This document shows positions 26,201-35,283 of a DNA stretch of 64,000 nt, one piece after another. Each line of letters begins with the position of its first letter. Position 1 is the stretch's first letter. The notes below the pieces were generated by a model. The model saw only the letters and a program-made list of their open reading frames with translations. It searched no databases and had not been told where the DNA came from. The DNA lies in contig JAAVDA010000005.1 in the NCBI GenBank assembly GCA_014802045.1, forward strand, positions 4,926 through 68,925, read 5' to 3'. The position numbers and the translations under genes were made by a program. Source of the stretch: Bacteroides sp. GTDB taxonomy: Bacteria > Bacteroidota > Bacteroidia > Bacteroidales > Muribaculaceae.

Positions 26201-28612
26201 GAGGGCTCCCGCGGCCGGTGCGCCCTCTGCGCAGCCTACAACCTTTATATAATCATTGTCGCTGACGCTGCCGGGATTCACATATACCATCTCATAAGTA
26301 ATACCGTCTATCGTTTTGCTTCGGGCGATAACTTCTATCTGTAATGTCCCAAGCGCCGAAGGGTTGGCCTTCGATTTAGCAGTGATTTTAACCTTACCGG
26401 CTATTAAGGCAGATACAAGTCCATTCTGATCCACCGTAGCGATCTCATTATTGCTTGAGCTCCATGTCAAAGTTTTATCAGTGGTGTTCTCCGGGGCTAC
26501 AGTCGCCGTAAGCTGAAGCCCGTCACGCACCATCACCTTCGTTGCCGGTGCGCTAATAGTCACCGTCTTGGCAAGAACAGGGTTGACAGTCACCACACGC
26601 TTTGCGGTCACCGCACCACAAGTCGCTGTAATGGTAGCCTGCCCCGTTGCTATCGCCTTCACTTCACCGGTGGAAGCATTCACCTGAGCTATTGCAGGCT
26701 TATCAATAGTCCACGTAATTGTCTTATTTGTCGTATTTTCCGGCAAGATTGTTGCTTGAAGCGTAATCCCCTCACCTACATCGAGCTTCACCTCTGCGGG
26801 CTCTATCGTGATTGATTCGGCCTGAATCGGGTTGACTGTCACTTTACAATCCGCCGTCTTACCATTAGTAGTTTTAGCCGTAATAGTCGCCTCACCATCT
26901 TTCACTCCCTTTACATTGCCTGATGCATCAACAGTAGCAATCGAGACATTGCTTGATGTCCATGTCACACTCTTGTCAGTCGCATTATCCGGCTTAACTG
27001 TAGCTGTCAGCTTAAATCCCTCCTCGATTTTTATAGTCTTTGTTTCATAATTGAGAGTCACTGATTCCACGGCAATAGGCGAAACCGTCACCGTACATTC
27101 AGCCGATACACTTCCACAAGTTGCTGTAATCGTAGCCTCACCGGCCGCAACAGCCGTAATCACTCCAGTAGAATTTACTGTAGCTATCCTAACATCACTT
27201 GAGGTCCATACCACAGTCTTATCTGTCGCATAGTCGGGCTCCACTTGCACTTCAATTTTATCACTTTCCCCCGGATACAGAGACAAAACTTCTTTAGAAA
27301 GTATGACCGTAACGACTTTGCCTGAAGATGGATATATTTTATAAAATCCACTCCACACAGGGGAATTCATATAAGCAGTCAGACTTTCATCTGGAACCTT
27401 TAATATAGCCTCTTGATTCCTATCTGTAAAAACATTTATTTCCGATGAAGATGCGACTGGTGGTATCGCACTGTTTGACTCGACAGTTGAAAAATTACAG
27501 CCCGCAAACGGTGTTTCCCCTAACGTTTCTAAAGATGCAGGAAGAGATAATATATTATTTAATCCAGTACAATTTTCAAACGCGTTGTTTCCTATTAATG
27601 TAACAGATGCCCCTATAGTTAGTGATCCTTTAAATCCCATACAACCAGCAAACGCTGATGCCTCTATTGTTTGAACATTATCCGGAATTATAAGTGAGCC
27701 CTTAAACCCGACACAACCATGAAAAGTCCATTCCGATATTGTTTTTAGATTTTTAGGAAGCTCTAGGGTTCCATCAAATGAACAACTTGCAAACGCTAAC
27801 TTCCCGATTTCCTGAACACTCTCGGGCAGAACCAGGGAACCAGTAAAATTACACTGCATGAAAGCACTCTCCTCTATTACCTCTAAACCACTACCTAGTA
27901 CAAGTTCACCACTAAATCCACTACATGCACTAAATGCCCGCTTCCCAATTCTCTTTACACTGTTGGGGATTATTAGAGAGCCGGTGAAACGACATACGGA
28001 AAATGCCTGTTCACCAATTAATTCAATATTTTTCCCAAGTGTAAGAGAGCCGTCAAAACCAGTACACCGCAAAAATGCACTTCTTCCAATGGTTTTAACA
28101 CTATTCGGAATGACTAGAGAGCCCTTAAATCCAGAACATCCAGTGAAAGCTTCATCTCCAATCACTATAAGTGATTCTCCTAAAGACAGGCTGGTCAACT
28201 GACTATTCCCAGAGAAGGCAATCATTCCTATTTCTTCGACACCATTTGGAATTACTAATGCCCCTTTTATTCCACAAGAATAAAAAGCAGAGTTCCCTAT
28301 CGATTTAATCGTAGTAGGAATTGTCAAGGTCCCGTTTAATCTTTTACCATAAAATGCGCTATTTCCTATCTTTGTAACTGAATAAGTAATATATTCATTA
28401 GTCACAGCATCTGGTATCGTAATATCTCCAGTATATGAACTCATTGAAGGATTCATACCCTTCAAATAACACTCCCCTGTTGGCATTCCATCAGTTGAAA
28501 AAGATAATACACCACTATTAAATGTGATTGATTTAGCTTCCAGAGCGAATACTAAAAAAAGACAAGTAAATACATATGCGACTATGCGATTTGCGAAATG
28601 ATTGGTTTTCAT
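23225..28612 (-). CDS. Giant BspA-like leucine-rich-repeat/Big_2 surface protein with C-terminal sorting-type domain
   Basis: 1795 residues. A signal peptide (about 1-28) is followed by roughly a dozen LRR_5/BspA repeats (about 35-425) of the form GSLVIPNSVKTIGRSAFLRC. Four Big_2 immunoglobulin-like domains follow (about 430-770), then a short second LRR_5 block (about 790-1025). Nine more Big_2 domains come next (WSSSNESVASVSSTGVV type), thirteen in all by my count. The last 55 residues (EVYNLSGVLVRR, then RGVYVVRVAGKAFKVSL) look like a type IX secretion C-terminal sorting domain. Presumed exported and surface-bound, for adhesion. The N-terminal LRR part of the DNA is AT-richer than the rest. 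Ligand unknown. Confidence 0.88.
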   Translation of the reverse strand: MKTNHFANRIVAYVFTCLFLVFALEAKSITFNSGVLSFSTDGMPTGECYLKGMNPSMSSYTGDITIPDAVTNEYITYSVTKIGNSAFYGKRLNGTLTIPTTIKSIGNSAFYSCGIKGALVIPNGVEEIGMIAFSGNSQLTSLSLGESLIVIGDEAFTGCSGFKGSLVIPNSVKTIGRSAFLRCTGFDGSLTLGKNIELIGEQAFSVCRFTGSLIIPNSVKRIGKRAFSACSGFSGELVLGSGLEVIEESAFMQCNFTGSLVLPESVQEIGKLAFASCSFDGTLELPKNLKTISEWTFHGCVGFKGSLIIPDNVQTIEASAFAGCMGFKGSLTIGASVTLIGNNAFENCTGLNNILSLPASLETLGETPFAGCNFSTVESNSAIPPVASSSEINVFTDRNQEAILKVPDESLTAYMNSPVWSGFYKIYPSSGKVVTVILSKEVLSLYPGESDKIEVQVEPDYATDKTVVWTSSDVRIATVNSTGVITAVAAGEATITATCGSVSAECTVTVSPIAVESVTLNYETKTIKIEEGFKLTATVKPDNATDKSVTWTSSNVSIATVDASGNVKGVKDGEATITAKTTNGKTADCKVTVNPIQAESITIEPAEVKLDVGEGITLQATILPENTTNKTITWTIDKPAIAQVNASTGEVKAIATGQATITATCGAVTAKRVVTVNPVLAKTVTISAPATKVMVRDGLQLTATVAPENTTDKTLTWSSSNNEIATVDQNGLVSALIAGKVKITAKSKANPSALGTLQIEVIARSKTIDGITYEMVYVNPGSVSDNDYIKVVGCAEGAPAAGALTIQAQIFTSFERTLPVKEVDKDAFKGNTSITSIVIPKSVSKVGAGAFANCSNLRDVRIDDSSETLECGDGMFASSPFVSLYLGRHTSGTVLSGHKSLDDLQIGASVTKIDANEFTGCAPITNLVVYATTPPAMPDNGFDQTVYDNTVLRVPDDVVNKYKTAQGWTKFNHNNILGINQIPAQSISLNPELSLTVGGSKRLEVAFNPTDVTSKALSWSSSNESVASVSSTGVVVALTPGEVTITATTTNGKTAECKVTVNPIRVTTVTVEPAVAEITVGDVLSLSASVDPDDATYQTIEWSSSDAAVATVDEDGNVKAIAPGSVIATAKSPDGPSAECQITVVAATIDVQDIVLDAESMSLREGASGVLKAHIYPENATDQSVTWSSSVPEVAAVDESGNVMALKQGMTIIAATTANGLSAECMVTVTPASKPATGIALNLSQVELLQWEEVQLIATVTPAESDDVVVWSTSDMEVANVDDYGRVTTLSPGTVTITATTISGVSASCVVKVAAAPMGLSLDRNEADLVVGGELQLNAEVYPSEAAAHKLVWRSSNPEIATVDMQGKVKGIAPGSATITVRTVNGLEIGCVVNVKTAPTAISLNFTNYEIAEQDRMQLIAIVEPTDMTYNEVTWSSSNEQVVYVNEDGIINSYSPGSAIVTARTINGLEATCEVTVVGYDVRLNVLSATLYKGEQLSMIARVTPGKGYYAWVGWSSSDEGVATVADDGTVTGVEVGTAYINYYVGSSGYDYCPVIVIERNPVEEGPEITFSEVAVRPGQTLELGNTVDPEVTWTSTDESVIKVDDNGNIVAVGEGEAIVIATDASGVTSTCSVVVATQAPIPVMDIFFNGDQTLKEGESLQLMPEIYPYEAYNKTLTYESNAPEIVAVDENGVITALRAGEAVITATTSNGLLATCVVIVEANTTGIEDVDSDSSISVRVENREIIIVAPEGANVEVYNLSGVLVRRTRDHRISDLTRGVYVVRVAGKAFKVSL

Positions 28613-28637
28613 TATGGTTGGTTATATAATTATACCG

Positions 28638-28645
28638 CAAAAGTA
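28638..28645 (-). promoter_or_regulatory. -7 promoter element of the BspA-like gene (TACTTTTG)
   Basis: TAnnTTTG on the minus strand, 25 bases before the start codon. A run of ten G (minus strand) lies about 38 bases upstream. Confidence 0.6.
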
Positions 28646-28683
28646 GAAAGAATCACCCTGATTTTATTAACATTTTTTATTTA

Positions 28684-28693
28684 CCCCCCCCCA
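28684..28693. repeat. Homopolymeric C10 tract upstream of the BspA-like gene
   Basis: Ten consecutive C (plus strand) in an AT-rich intergenic region, just upstream of the expected -33 box of the surface-protein gene. Such tracts are prone to slippage. The rest of 28613-28768 holds no gene. Confidence 0.85.
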
Positions 28694-28768
28694 TTTTATA
28701 TTTATTTAACTCATTCATCACATAATAAACTTAAAGCTTGCTTATCGACATCACTCCTCGAGAAATAG

Positions 28769-28809
28769 AGCCCCGGAGAGTCGGCGCTACGCGTCGCTTC
28801 TCCGGGGCT
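28769..28809 (-). terminator. Terminator after the GH20 gene
   Basis: An 11-bp stem AGCCCCGGAGA/TCTCCGGGGCT with a 19-base loop that can itself pair in part, followed on the minus strand by CTATTTCTC. Confidence 0.65.
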
Positions 28810-28843
28810 TTATGTGGGGTGCTATGTGTGGGGTTGGCAGGGA

Positions 28844-31039
28844 TCAGAGCTTGCGCACAAACACGAGACCGTGGGAGTCGTTGCCTTCCGGACCAAACTG
28901 GTCTACAATGATTGTAAACGGTGTGCCGGCCTCAAAGGCATCAACCGAGAAGCGGTAGGTGGCGGGAGATGTCCCGGCCTTAATCTTGTTGTCGGCCACC
29001 ACCTCGGCCAGCTGCTCGTCGCGTTTCATCAGGCGCAGGGTGCCGAGGTTGAGAGAACTTTCACCCTTGAGCGGAATAAATGTCACTTCATAGTCGCCGT
29101 TGCCCGAAATCTTGCCTGTAGCATCGATTGCCCATGGAGCGGCCACAGGCTGCACCTGAAGCGGTCCCCATTCGGCTGTCATCTTGCCATAAGATTCATA
29201 AGCCGAATAGTCGGGAGCGAAATGAATTGGGAGCGACATCATGCGGGGCGACATAACGGTTATGGCATGGAAGTCTGACTTGGAGTCTACGCGAACCGGA
29301 GCGCCGGTATAGAGGGTGGAGTGGATGGTGGGATAGGAGCCGTCGGTGGTGTAGCGTATCTCAGAGCCGGGCACAGATTCGGTGAGCTCAAACTCAAATC
29401 CGCCACCGGGAAGCTCGCGCATAGCCTTGATTTCAGGCTCGGGCACTCTGAAGCCGGCTCCCTTGCTCACAAGGCGCGGATAGTGGGCGCTCACACGGTT
29501 GCGGAAGTCGGGCCATGAGCGGTCGGCCTCCTTGCCCCATGCCACTTCCGACACTGCGAGGAGACGGGGGAAAGTGAAGTAGTCCACATAAGCCTCCGAA
29601 CGGTTCTCATTGAGCGGCACAATCTCCTGAAGCACCGTGCCGTGGATAAACTGGTCGCTCCACAGGCATCCCTGCACACCTATCACGGTAGAGGAGTCGG
29701 AATAGTCGTTGACCGGCATCGAATAGCATTTCTCAAGCGAGATCGGGGGCATCCAGCCTGCGGCTTTCACCTCGCCGGGTGTAGACGATTCGGGGAAGTC
29801 GAGATACATATGTGTGGCGGGGGTCAGGATGGCCTTATGTCCGCCGGGCACGGCCATTGCAGAGTCGGCCACATTGTGCCAGATGAGAGCCACCACGGGG
29901 GTAGACACATCGCCACGTGTGATGATTTCTTCCCAGCCAATAACGGTGCGGTCTTTCCGCGCCATCATGCGGGCCACTGAATCGGTGAGCCATCCCTGAA
30001 GATCAGAAGCCTTTGAGAGGCCTTCGCGCTTCATGAGAGCCTGACAGTCGGGACACTCCTCCCAGCGGGTATAGACCGCTTCGTCGCCACCTATATTAAT
30101 ATAGTGGGAGGGGAAGAGCTCCACAGTCTCGTCGAGAATATCTGAGATAAACTTCATGGTGCTCTCCTTGCCCACGCAAAGAAGATCGCGGCTGATGAAA
30201 TGCTGACGGGGAAGCTCATGCTGCAGGCCGGTGCAGGAGAGCCAAGGATAGGCCACAATGGCCGACAGGATATGTGCAGGAAATTCGATTTCGGGAATAA
30301 TCTCCACGTTGCGCAGACGTGCGTAGTCGATTATCTCGCGGATATCATCGCGGGTATAATAGCCACCCAGCTTGTTGTGTTCCGGTCCGGCATATGCCCC
30401 CACTTCAGTGAGACGGGGATATTTTTCCGACTCCAGACGCCAGCCGGAGTCGTCGATCAGATGAAACTGCAGCTTGTTGAGCTTATACATCGCCATCATG
30501 TCGATGTAGTGTTTCACATAGTCTTTGTCGTGGAAATAACGGGCCACATCGAGCATCATTCCGCGCCAGGGGCGTTCGGGTGCATCGCTGATTTTCACAC
30601 ATGGAGCAGTCCATTCCACACCGCGCACACGACGGTCAGAGTAAATCTCGGGCGGGAAGAGCTGGAGCAGAGTCTGGATACCGTAAAACAGACCTCCGCG
30701 GTCGGCACCGGTCACAGTCACTCCTACGGTGGTTACATCGAGAGTATATCCCTCCGGTTTGCCCACTGCCACCGAATCGACCTTCAGCGAAATGCCGTTT
30801 TTGGCCGGCTTCCCGGAGAGGGCCAGCTCAAATCCGGTAGACTCGGCCACTGCATCGCGCAGATATGCGGCATATTCCTCCAGACCGGGGGCATAGCTGA
30901 CTACGGTTGATTGAGTGAGCCGGAACTGGCCGGGCATCTCTCCCATACTCACCGGCTGCGGAACAACCGATATTTTTCCGGCCGCAGACAGGCCGGCACA
31001 CACGAGCAGAAGAGCGACAAGTAGAGTGATTCTGTGCAT
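28844..31039 (-). CDS. GH20 beta-N-acetylhexosaminidase, exported
   Basis: 731 residues with a signal peptide (about 1-20). Removes terminal GlcNAc/GalNAc from glycans such as host mucin or glycoproteins. Domains: an N-terminal GH20b domain (about 22-140), the GH20 barrel (about 150-510) with catalytic Asp319-Glu320 in NIGGDEAVYTRWE, a chitobiase C-terminal-like segment (EIRYTTDGSYPT), and a last beta-rich domain of about 100 residues. The start follows a leader of about 220 bases from the promoter at 31263-31270. No PUL genes (SusC/D) are beside it. Confidence 0.95.
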   Translation of the reverse strand: MHRITLLVALLLVCAGLSAAGKISVVPQPVSMGEMPGQFRLTQSTVVSYAPGLEEYAAYLRDAVAESTGFELALSGKPAKNGISLKVDSVAVGKPEGYTLDVTTVGVTVTGADRGGLFYGIQTLLQLFPPEIYSDRRVRGVEWTAPCVKISDAPERPWRGMMLDVARYFHDKDYVKHYIDMMAMYKLNKLQFHLIDDSGWRLESEKYPRLTEVGAYAGPEHNKLGGYYTRDDIREIIDYARLRNVEIIPEIEFPAHILSAIVAYPWLSCTGLQHELPRQHFISRDLLCVGKESTMKFISDILDETVELFPSHYINIGGDEAVYTRWEECPDCQALMKREGLSKASDLQGWLTDSVARMMARKDRTVIGWEEIITRGDVSTPVVALIWHNVADSAMAVPGGHKAILTPATHMYLDFPESSTPGEVKAAGWMPPISLEKCYSMPVNDYSDSSTVIGVQGCLWSDQFIHGTVLQEIVPLNENRSEAYVDYFTFPRLLAVSEVAWGKEADRSWPDFRNRVSAHYPRLVSKGAGFRVPEPEIKAMRELPGGGFEFELTESVPGSEIRYTTDGSYPTIHSTLYTGAPVRVDSKSDFHAITVMSPRMMSLPIHFAPDYSAYESYGKMTAEWGPLQVQPVAAPWAIDATGKISGNGDYEVTFIPLKGESSLNLGTLRLMKRDEQLAEVVADNKIKAGTSPATYRFSVDAFEAGTPFTIIVDQFGPEGNDSHGLVFVRKL

Positions 31040-31262
31040 GATAAGTTGGATAAATAATTTTTATGATTAGTTCATATTAAGATTCAACATCTATCTCCGC
31101 AAGATTCTCGCCGGCGAAGATTAGGCCCGGAGCATAATGACCGATGAGCGAGCAAGAAGAGCGGAAAAACGGAGGTCGGATCTATCAAATCTGACTACCG
31201 CCACTCATCCTCTGCCATATATCTGCCGGTGTTTCTGCCGGCCGTAAGACCGGGAGCCACTA

Positions 31263-31270
31263 CAAAGTTA
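31263..31270 (-). promoter_or_regulatory. -7 promoter element of the GH20 gene (TAACTTTG)
   Basis: TAnnTTTG on the minus strand, giving an untranslated leader of about 215-220 bases (31040-31256). The leader contains one small stem (GTCGGAT/ATCTGAC near 31172-31190); no known riboswitch was recognised. Confidence 0.5.
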
Positions 31271-31322
31271 TTAAATTTAACTGTTTTTTATGGCCGGAGG
31301 CTGTGGATTTTTGATACATTTT

Positions 31323-31354
31323 TTTGTTTTGACGGTTAATTTACATTAATTTTG
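31323..31354 (+). promoter_or_regulatory. Promoter of the fumarate reductase operon
   Basis: -33 TTTG at 31323-31326, 20-base spacer, -7 TAATTTTG at 31347-31354. Transcription would begin near 31361, which rules out the TTG at 31352 as start of the first gene. Confidence 0.72.
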
Positions 31355-31417
31355 CCGAAAGGAAAAGACGACCGAAGAATCCAAATAAACAAAAATAATC
31401 CAAATTTCACTATCACT

Positions 31418-32281
31418 ATGTGGTTAACTAACTCATCCATAGGACGCAAGCTCGTGATGTGTATCACTGGAGCGTGCTTGATCCTATTCGTAACGTTTCA
31501 CGTGCTGATGAATGCTGTGGCAATCTTCTGGCCCTCGGCCTACGATGTGATTTGCGCGTTTCTCGGTGCCAACTGGTATGCGCTTGTGGCCTCTATCGGC
31601 CTCGCAGCCCTCTTCGTGATTCACATCATCTACGCCGTATGGCTCACCCTGCAGAACCGTAAGGCTCGTGGCAATGACCGCTATGCCGTGACCTCAAAGC
31701 CCAAGCAGGTTGAATGGGCAAGCCAGAACATGCTCGTGCTCGGCATCGTAATCCTTGCTTTCCTCGTGGTTCACCTCATCCAGTTCTGGGCCAAGATGCA
31801 GCTTGCCGAAATCATTGGTTGCGACGCCCACCACGACGGTGTTGAGGTGCCCCCCGCCGCAGGTTCGCTTTTCCTTCACATCGCATTCTCTCAAATCTGG
31901 ACTCCGATTGTCTACATCATCGGCTTCATCGCCCTGTGGTTTCACATGAACCACGGCTTCTGGTCAATGTTCCAGAGCTGCGGTTGGGACAATGACGTCT
32001 GGATCAAGCGCCTCAAATGCATCGGTTGCTGGTGGACCACCATCGTGATCGGTCTTTTCGTGGCTCAGGCCATCGTCTTCACCGTGCGTGCCAACACCAC
32101 CACATTTGAAGAAGCCTGCGCAAACTACTTTGCCGAAACAGGCTATGCCGCCGCTGTAGCTCCCCAGCTCGGAGCCGCATGCACCGAAGGCTGCAACAAC
32201 AACTGCACACCCGACTGCAACAACTGCGAAACTCCCTGCGAAGGCGTTGCTATCGAAACTGAAACCATCGTAATCGACTAA
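31418..32281 (+). CDS. sdhC: Fumarate reductase/succinate dehydrogenase cytochrome b subunit
   Basis: 287 residues from the ATG at 31418. Membrane anchor that binds haem and quinone for the FrdABC complex, which reduces fumarate in anaerobic respiration of Bacteroidales. It starts [18 protein letters not shown] and has five hydrophobic segments with conserved His ([29 protein letters not shown]). The family usually stops soon after the last helix (about 225-235 residues). Here about 50 more residues follow, with six cysteines as [20 protein letters not shown] and an acidic end. That tail looks metal-binding or disulfide-rich, and its role is unknown. Confidence 0.93.
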   Translation: MWLTNSSIGRKLVMCITGACLILFVTFHVLMNAVAIFWPSAYDVICAFLGANWYALVASIGLAALFVIHIIYAVWLTLQNRKARGNDRYAVTSKPKQVEWASQNMLVLGIVILAFLVVHLIQFWAKMQLAEIIGCDAHHDGVEVPPAAGSLFLHIAFSQIWTPIVYIIGFIALWFHMNHGFWSMFQSCGWDNDVWIKRLKCIGCWWTTIVIGLFVAQAIVFTVRANTTTFEEACANYFAETGYAAAVAPQLGAACTEGCNNNCTPDCNNCETPCEGVAIETETIVID

Positions 32282-32295
32282 ACACAATCACAGAT

Positions 32296-34323
32296 ATGGC
32301 AGACTTAAAAAGCATAGAGGGCATGATTGACTCTACACCCATCATGAAGGATTATGCCGACATCGAATCCTCCAATCTACCCGAATATCAGATTGACTCC
32401 AAGGTGCCCGAAGGCCCGATAGCCGAGAAGTGGACCAACTATAAGGCTCATCAGAAGCTGGTCAATCCCGCCAACAAGCGCAATCTCGACGTGATTGTGG
32501 TAGGCACAGGCCTTGCCGGTGCATCGGCCGCTTCAACCCTCGCCGAACTTGGCTTCAACGTATATAACTTCTGCATTCAGGACAGCCCCCGCCGCGCACA
32601 CTCTATCGCTGCCCAGGGCGGTATAAATGCAGCCAAAGACTATCAGAACGACGGCGACTCCGTTTACCGTCTGTTCTACGACACCGTGAAAGGCGGCGAC
32701 TTCCGTTCGCGTGAAGCCAATGTCTACCGTCTCGCCGAGGTGTCCAACAACATCATCGACCAGTGCGTGCAGCAGGGTGTGCCCTTCGCCCGCGAATACG
32801 GCGGCCTGCTCGCCAACCGTTCGTTCGGTGGTGCTCAGGTGAGCCGCACATTCTATGCCAAAGGCCAGACCGGCCAGCAGCTGCTGCTCGGTGCCTACGC
32901 TTCGCTCAACCGCCAGATTGAGAAAGGTCAGGTGCGCTCATTCAACCGTCGCGAGATGCTCGACCTCGTTATCATCGACGGCCGTGCCCGCGGCATCATC
33001 GTGCGCAACCTCGTGACCGGTAAGCTCGAACGCTATGCAGCCCACGCCGTGGTGCTCGCCACCGGCGGCTACGGACGCACATTCTTCCTCTCTACCAACG
33101 CCATGGGCTGCAACGGCTCTGCCGCAATCCAGGCTTTCCGTAAGGGAGCTTACCTCTCCAACCTCGCCTTCACTCAGATTCATCCCACCTGTATTCCCGT
33201 CCACGGCGAAGACCAGTCTAAGCTCACCCTCATGAGCGAATCGCTCCGCAACGACGGCCGCATCTGGGTGCCCAAGAAGAAAGAAGATGCCGAAGCTATC
33301 CGCGCCGGCAAGAAGAAACCCACCGATATCCCCGACGAAGACCGCGACTTCTATCTCGAGCGCCGCTATCCGGCATTCGGCAACCTCTGCCCCCGCGATA
33401 TAGCCAGCCGCGCCGCCAAGGAGCGCTGCGATGCCGGATTCGGTGTCGGAACAGGTAATGCCGTCTACCTCGACTTCAAATACGCCATCCAGCGTCTGGG
33501 AGCCGATGTGGTGCGCGACCGCTACGGCAACCTCTTCGATATGTATCAGATGATTTCTGACGACAACCCCTACGAAACTCCGATGATGATCTTCCCCGCC
33601 TCCCACTACACAATGGGTGGTATCTGGGTTGACTATGAACTCCAGACCTCTATCAAGGGGCTTTTCGCTATCGGCGAGTGCAACTTCTCCGACCACGGTG
33701 CAAACCGTCTCGGCGCATCGGCTCTCATGCAGGGTCTCGCCGACGGATATTTCGTGCTCCCCTACACCATGCAGAATTATCTCAGCGACCAGATCAAGGT
33801 GCCCCACTTCACCACCGACACTCCCGAGTTTGACAAAGCCGAGAAGGATGTGGAAGAGCGCATCGCCAAGCTCATGGCCATCAAGGGCACAAAGAGCCCC
33901 GATGAAATCCATAAGCGTCTGGGCCACGTGATGTGGAACCTCGTAGGCATGGGCCGCACCCTCCAGAGCCTCGTCAAGGCTATCGACGAGCTTGAAGATG
34001 TGCGCAAGGAGTTCTACACCGACCTCCGCATCGTAGGCCGCGCCGACGACCTCAACACCGAGCTCGAAAAAGCTCTCCGTCTCGAAGACTTCCTCGTTAT
34101 GGCCAAGATGATGGCTATCGACGCCCTCCACCGCAACGAATCATGCGGTGCACACTTCCGCGAGGAGTATCAGACCGCCGACGGCGAAGCCAAGCGCGAC
34201 GACGAGCACTATATGTATGTGAGCTGCTGGAAATACACCGGCGACAACGCCAAGCCCGTGCTTCTCAAGGAGCCCCTTAAATATGAAGCCATACAGGTGC
34301 AGACCCGTAACTACAAGTCGTAA
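32296..34323 (+). CDS. sdhA: Fumarate reductase/succinate dehydrogenase flavoprotein subunit
   Basis: 675 residues. FAD-binding catalytic subunit that interconverts fumarate and succinate. Rossmann motif [19 protein letters not shown], the FAD-attachment His region [19 protein letters not shown], and the active-site HPTCIPVHG segment plus [12 protein letters not shown] are present. It follows sdhC after 14 bases and precedes sdhB. Size and sequence style match the Bacteroidetes/epsilon-type (QFR/SdhABC) enzyme. Confidence 0.97.
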   Translation: MADLKSIEGMIDSTPIMKDYADIESSNLPEYQIDSKVPEGPIAEKWTNYKAHQKLVNPANKRNLDVIVVGTGLAGASAASTLAELGFNVYNFCIQDSPRRAHSIAAQGGINAAKDYQNDGDSVYRLFYDTVKGGDFRSREANVYRLAEVSNNIIDQCVQQGVPFAREYGGLLANRSFGGAQVSRTFYAKGQTGQQLLLGAYASLNRQIEKGQVRSFNRREMLDLVIIDGRARGIIVRNLVTGKLERYAAHAVVLATGGYGRTFFLSTNAMGCNGSAAIQAFRKGAYLSNLAFTQIHPTCIPVHGEDQSKLTLMSESLRNDGRIWVPKKKEDAEAIRAGKKKPTDIPDEDRDFYLERRYPAFGNLCPRDIASRAAKERCDAGFGVGTGNAVYLDFKYAIQRLGADVVRDRYGNLFDMYQMISDDNPYETPMMIFPASHYTMGGIWVDYELQTSIKGLFAIGECNFSDHGANRLGASALMQGLADGYFVLPYTMQNYLSDQIKVPHFTTDTPEFDKAEKDVEERIAKLMAIKGTKSPDEIHKRLGHVMWNLVGMGRTLQSLVKAIDELEDVRKEFYTDLRIVGRADDLNTELEKALRLEDFLVMAKMMAIDALHRNESCGAHFREEYQTADGEAKRDDEHYMYVSCWKYTGDNAKPVLLKEPLKYEAIQVQTRNYKS

Positions 34324-34365
34324 AACTCCACCATCTCTCACATCATCCAAAAAGCAACATCAGAA

Positions 34366-35121
34366 ATGGAACATACAATAAGCGTAAACCTCAAGATCTG
34401 GCGCCAGAGAGGCCCCAAAGAGAAGGGCAGTTTCGTAAACTACCACCTCGACAATGTCTCCACCGGAAGCAGCTTCCTTGAAATGCTCGACATGCTCAAT
34501 CAGCAGCTCGTGGAGAAAGGAGAGGAGCCGGTGGTGTTTGACAGCGACTGCCGCGAAGGTATCTGCGGCATGTGCTCCCTCTACATCAACGGTCATCCCC
34601 ACGGACCCGTACAGGGAATCACCACCTGTCAGCTCCATATGCGTAAATTCAACGATGGCGACACCATCACCATCGAGCCCTGGCGCTCGGCCGCTTTCCC
34701 CGTGATCCGCGACCTTATGGTAGACCGCAACGCATTCGATAAAATCCAGCAGGCCGGCGGCTATGTGTCGTTCAACTGCGGTGGTGCCCCCGACGCCAAC
34801 GCAACCCCCATCTCTAAGGAGGTTGCCGACGTGGCCATGGACTCTGCCACCTGCATCGGCTGCGGAGCTTGCGTGGCTGCCTGCAAGAATGGTTCTGCAA
34901 TGCTCTTCGTTTCGGCCAAGGTGAGCCAGTTTGCCCTCCTCCCCCAGGGTCAGGTAGAACGCAAGCGTCGTGCCCGCGCTATGGTCAAGAAGATGGACGA
35001 ACTCGGCTTCGGCAACTGCACCAACACAGGCGCATGTGCCGCAGAGTGCCCCAAGAATGTGCCTCTGAGCAATATCGCCCGTCTCAACCGCGAATTCATC
35101 AAAGCCAAGTTTGCTGACTAA
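34366..35121 (+). CDS. sdhB: Fumarate reductase/succinate dehydrogenase iron-sulfur subunit
   Basis: 251 residues. Carries electrons from the quinone site to FAD. The [2Fe-2S] ligands are in [17 protein letters not shown] and TTCQLH; the [4Fe-4S]/[3Fe-4S] ligands are in [13 protein letters not shown] and [16 protein letters not shown]. Last gene of the operon, with a hairpin 29 bases after the stop. Confidence 0.97.
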   Translation: MEHTISVNLKIWRQRGPKEKGSFVNYHLDNVSTGSSFLEMLDMLNQQLVEKGEEPVVFDSDCREGICGMCSLYINGHPHGPVQGITTCQLHMRKFNDGDTITIEPWRSAAFPVIRDLMVDRNAFDKIQQAGGYVSFNCGGAPDANATPISKEVADVAMDSATCIGCGACVAACKNGSAMLFVSAKVSQFALLPQGQVERKRRARAMVKKMDELGFGNCTNTGACAAECPKNVPLSNIARLNREFIKAKFAD

Positions 35122-35149
35122 AGCAAAGCTCTGAAGCAATAACATCCGT

Positions 35150-35191
35150 AAAGAGGCTGTGCCGAAATGAAAGTTTTGGCATAGCCTCTTT
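35150..35191 (+). terminator. Terminator of the fumarate reductase operon
   Basis: Stem AAAGAGGCT-G-TGCC/GGCA-T-AGCCTCTTT with one mismatch and a 14-base loop, followed by CGGTTTCTC. Confidence 0.7.
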
Positions 35192-35224
35192 CGGTTTCTC
35201 ACAACACTTTCCGTGTCTGCGCTT

Positions 35225-35258
35225 GTTATAACTCCGGGGATTCCCTCCCCGAGATAAC
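35225..35258 (+). promoter_or_regulatory. Bipartite inverted repeat before the DUF2461 gene
   Basis: GTTAT...CGGGGA-TTCCC-TCCCCG...ATAAC: two nested pairs of inverted arms 26 bases upstream of the start codon. It could be an operator or a leader hairpin. Confidence 0.35.
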
Positions 35259-35283
35259 AGTTTCAACCCACACACCCACTATT

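Noticed and set aside
26820-27230. Internal DNA repeats in the Big_2 region as a possible recombination cassette
   Set aside because: Similarity reflects the protein domains; DNA copies have diverged and show no site-specific ends.
31352-31417. N-terminal extension of the cytochrome b gene (TTG start)
   Set aside because: Upstream of the expected transcription start; the family begins MWLTNSS.
32938-34131. 397-codon minus-strand frame opposite the flavoprotein gene
   Set aside because: Antisense shadow of a well-supported gene.
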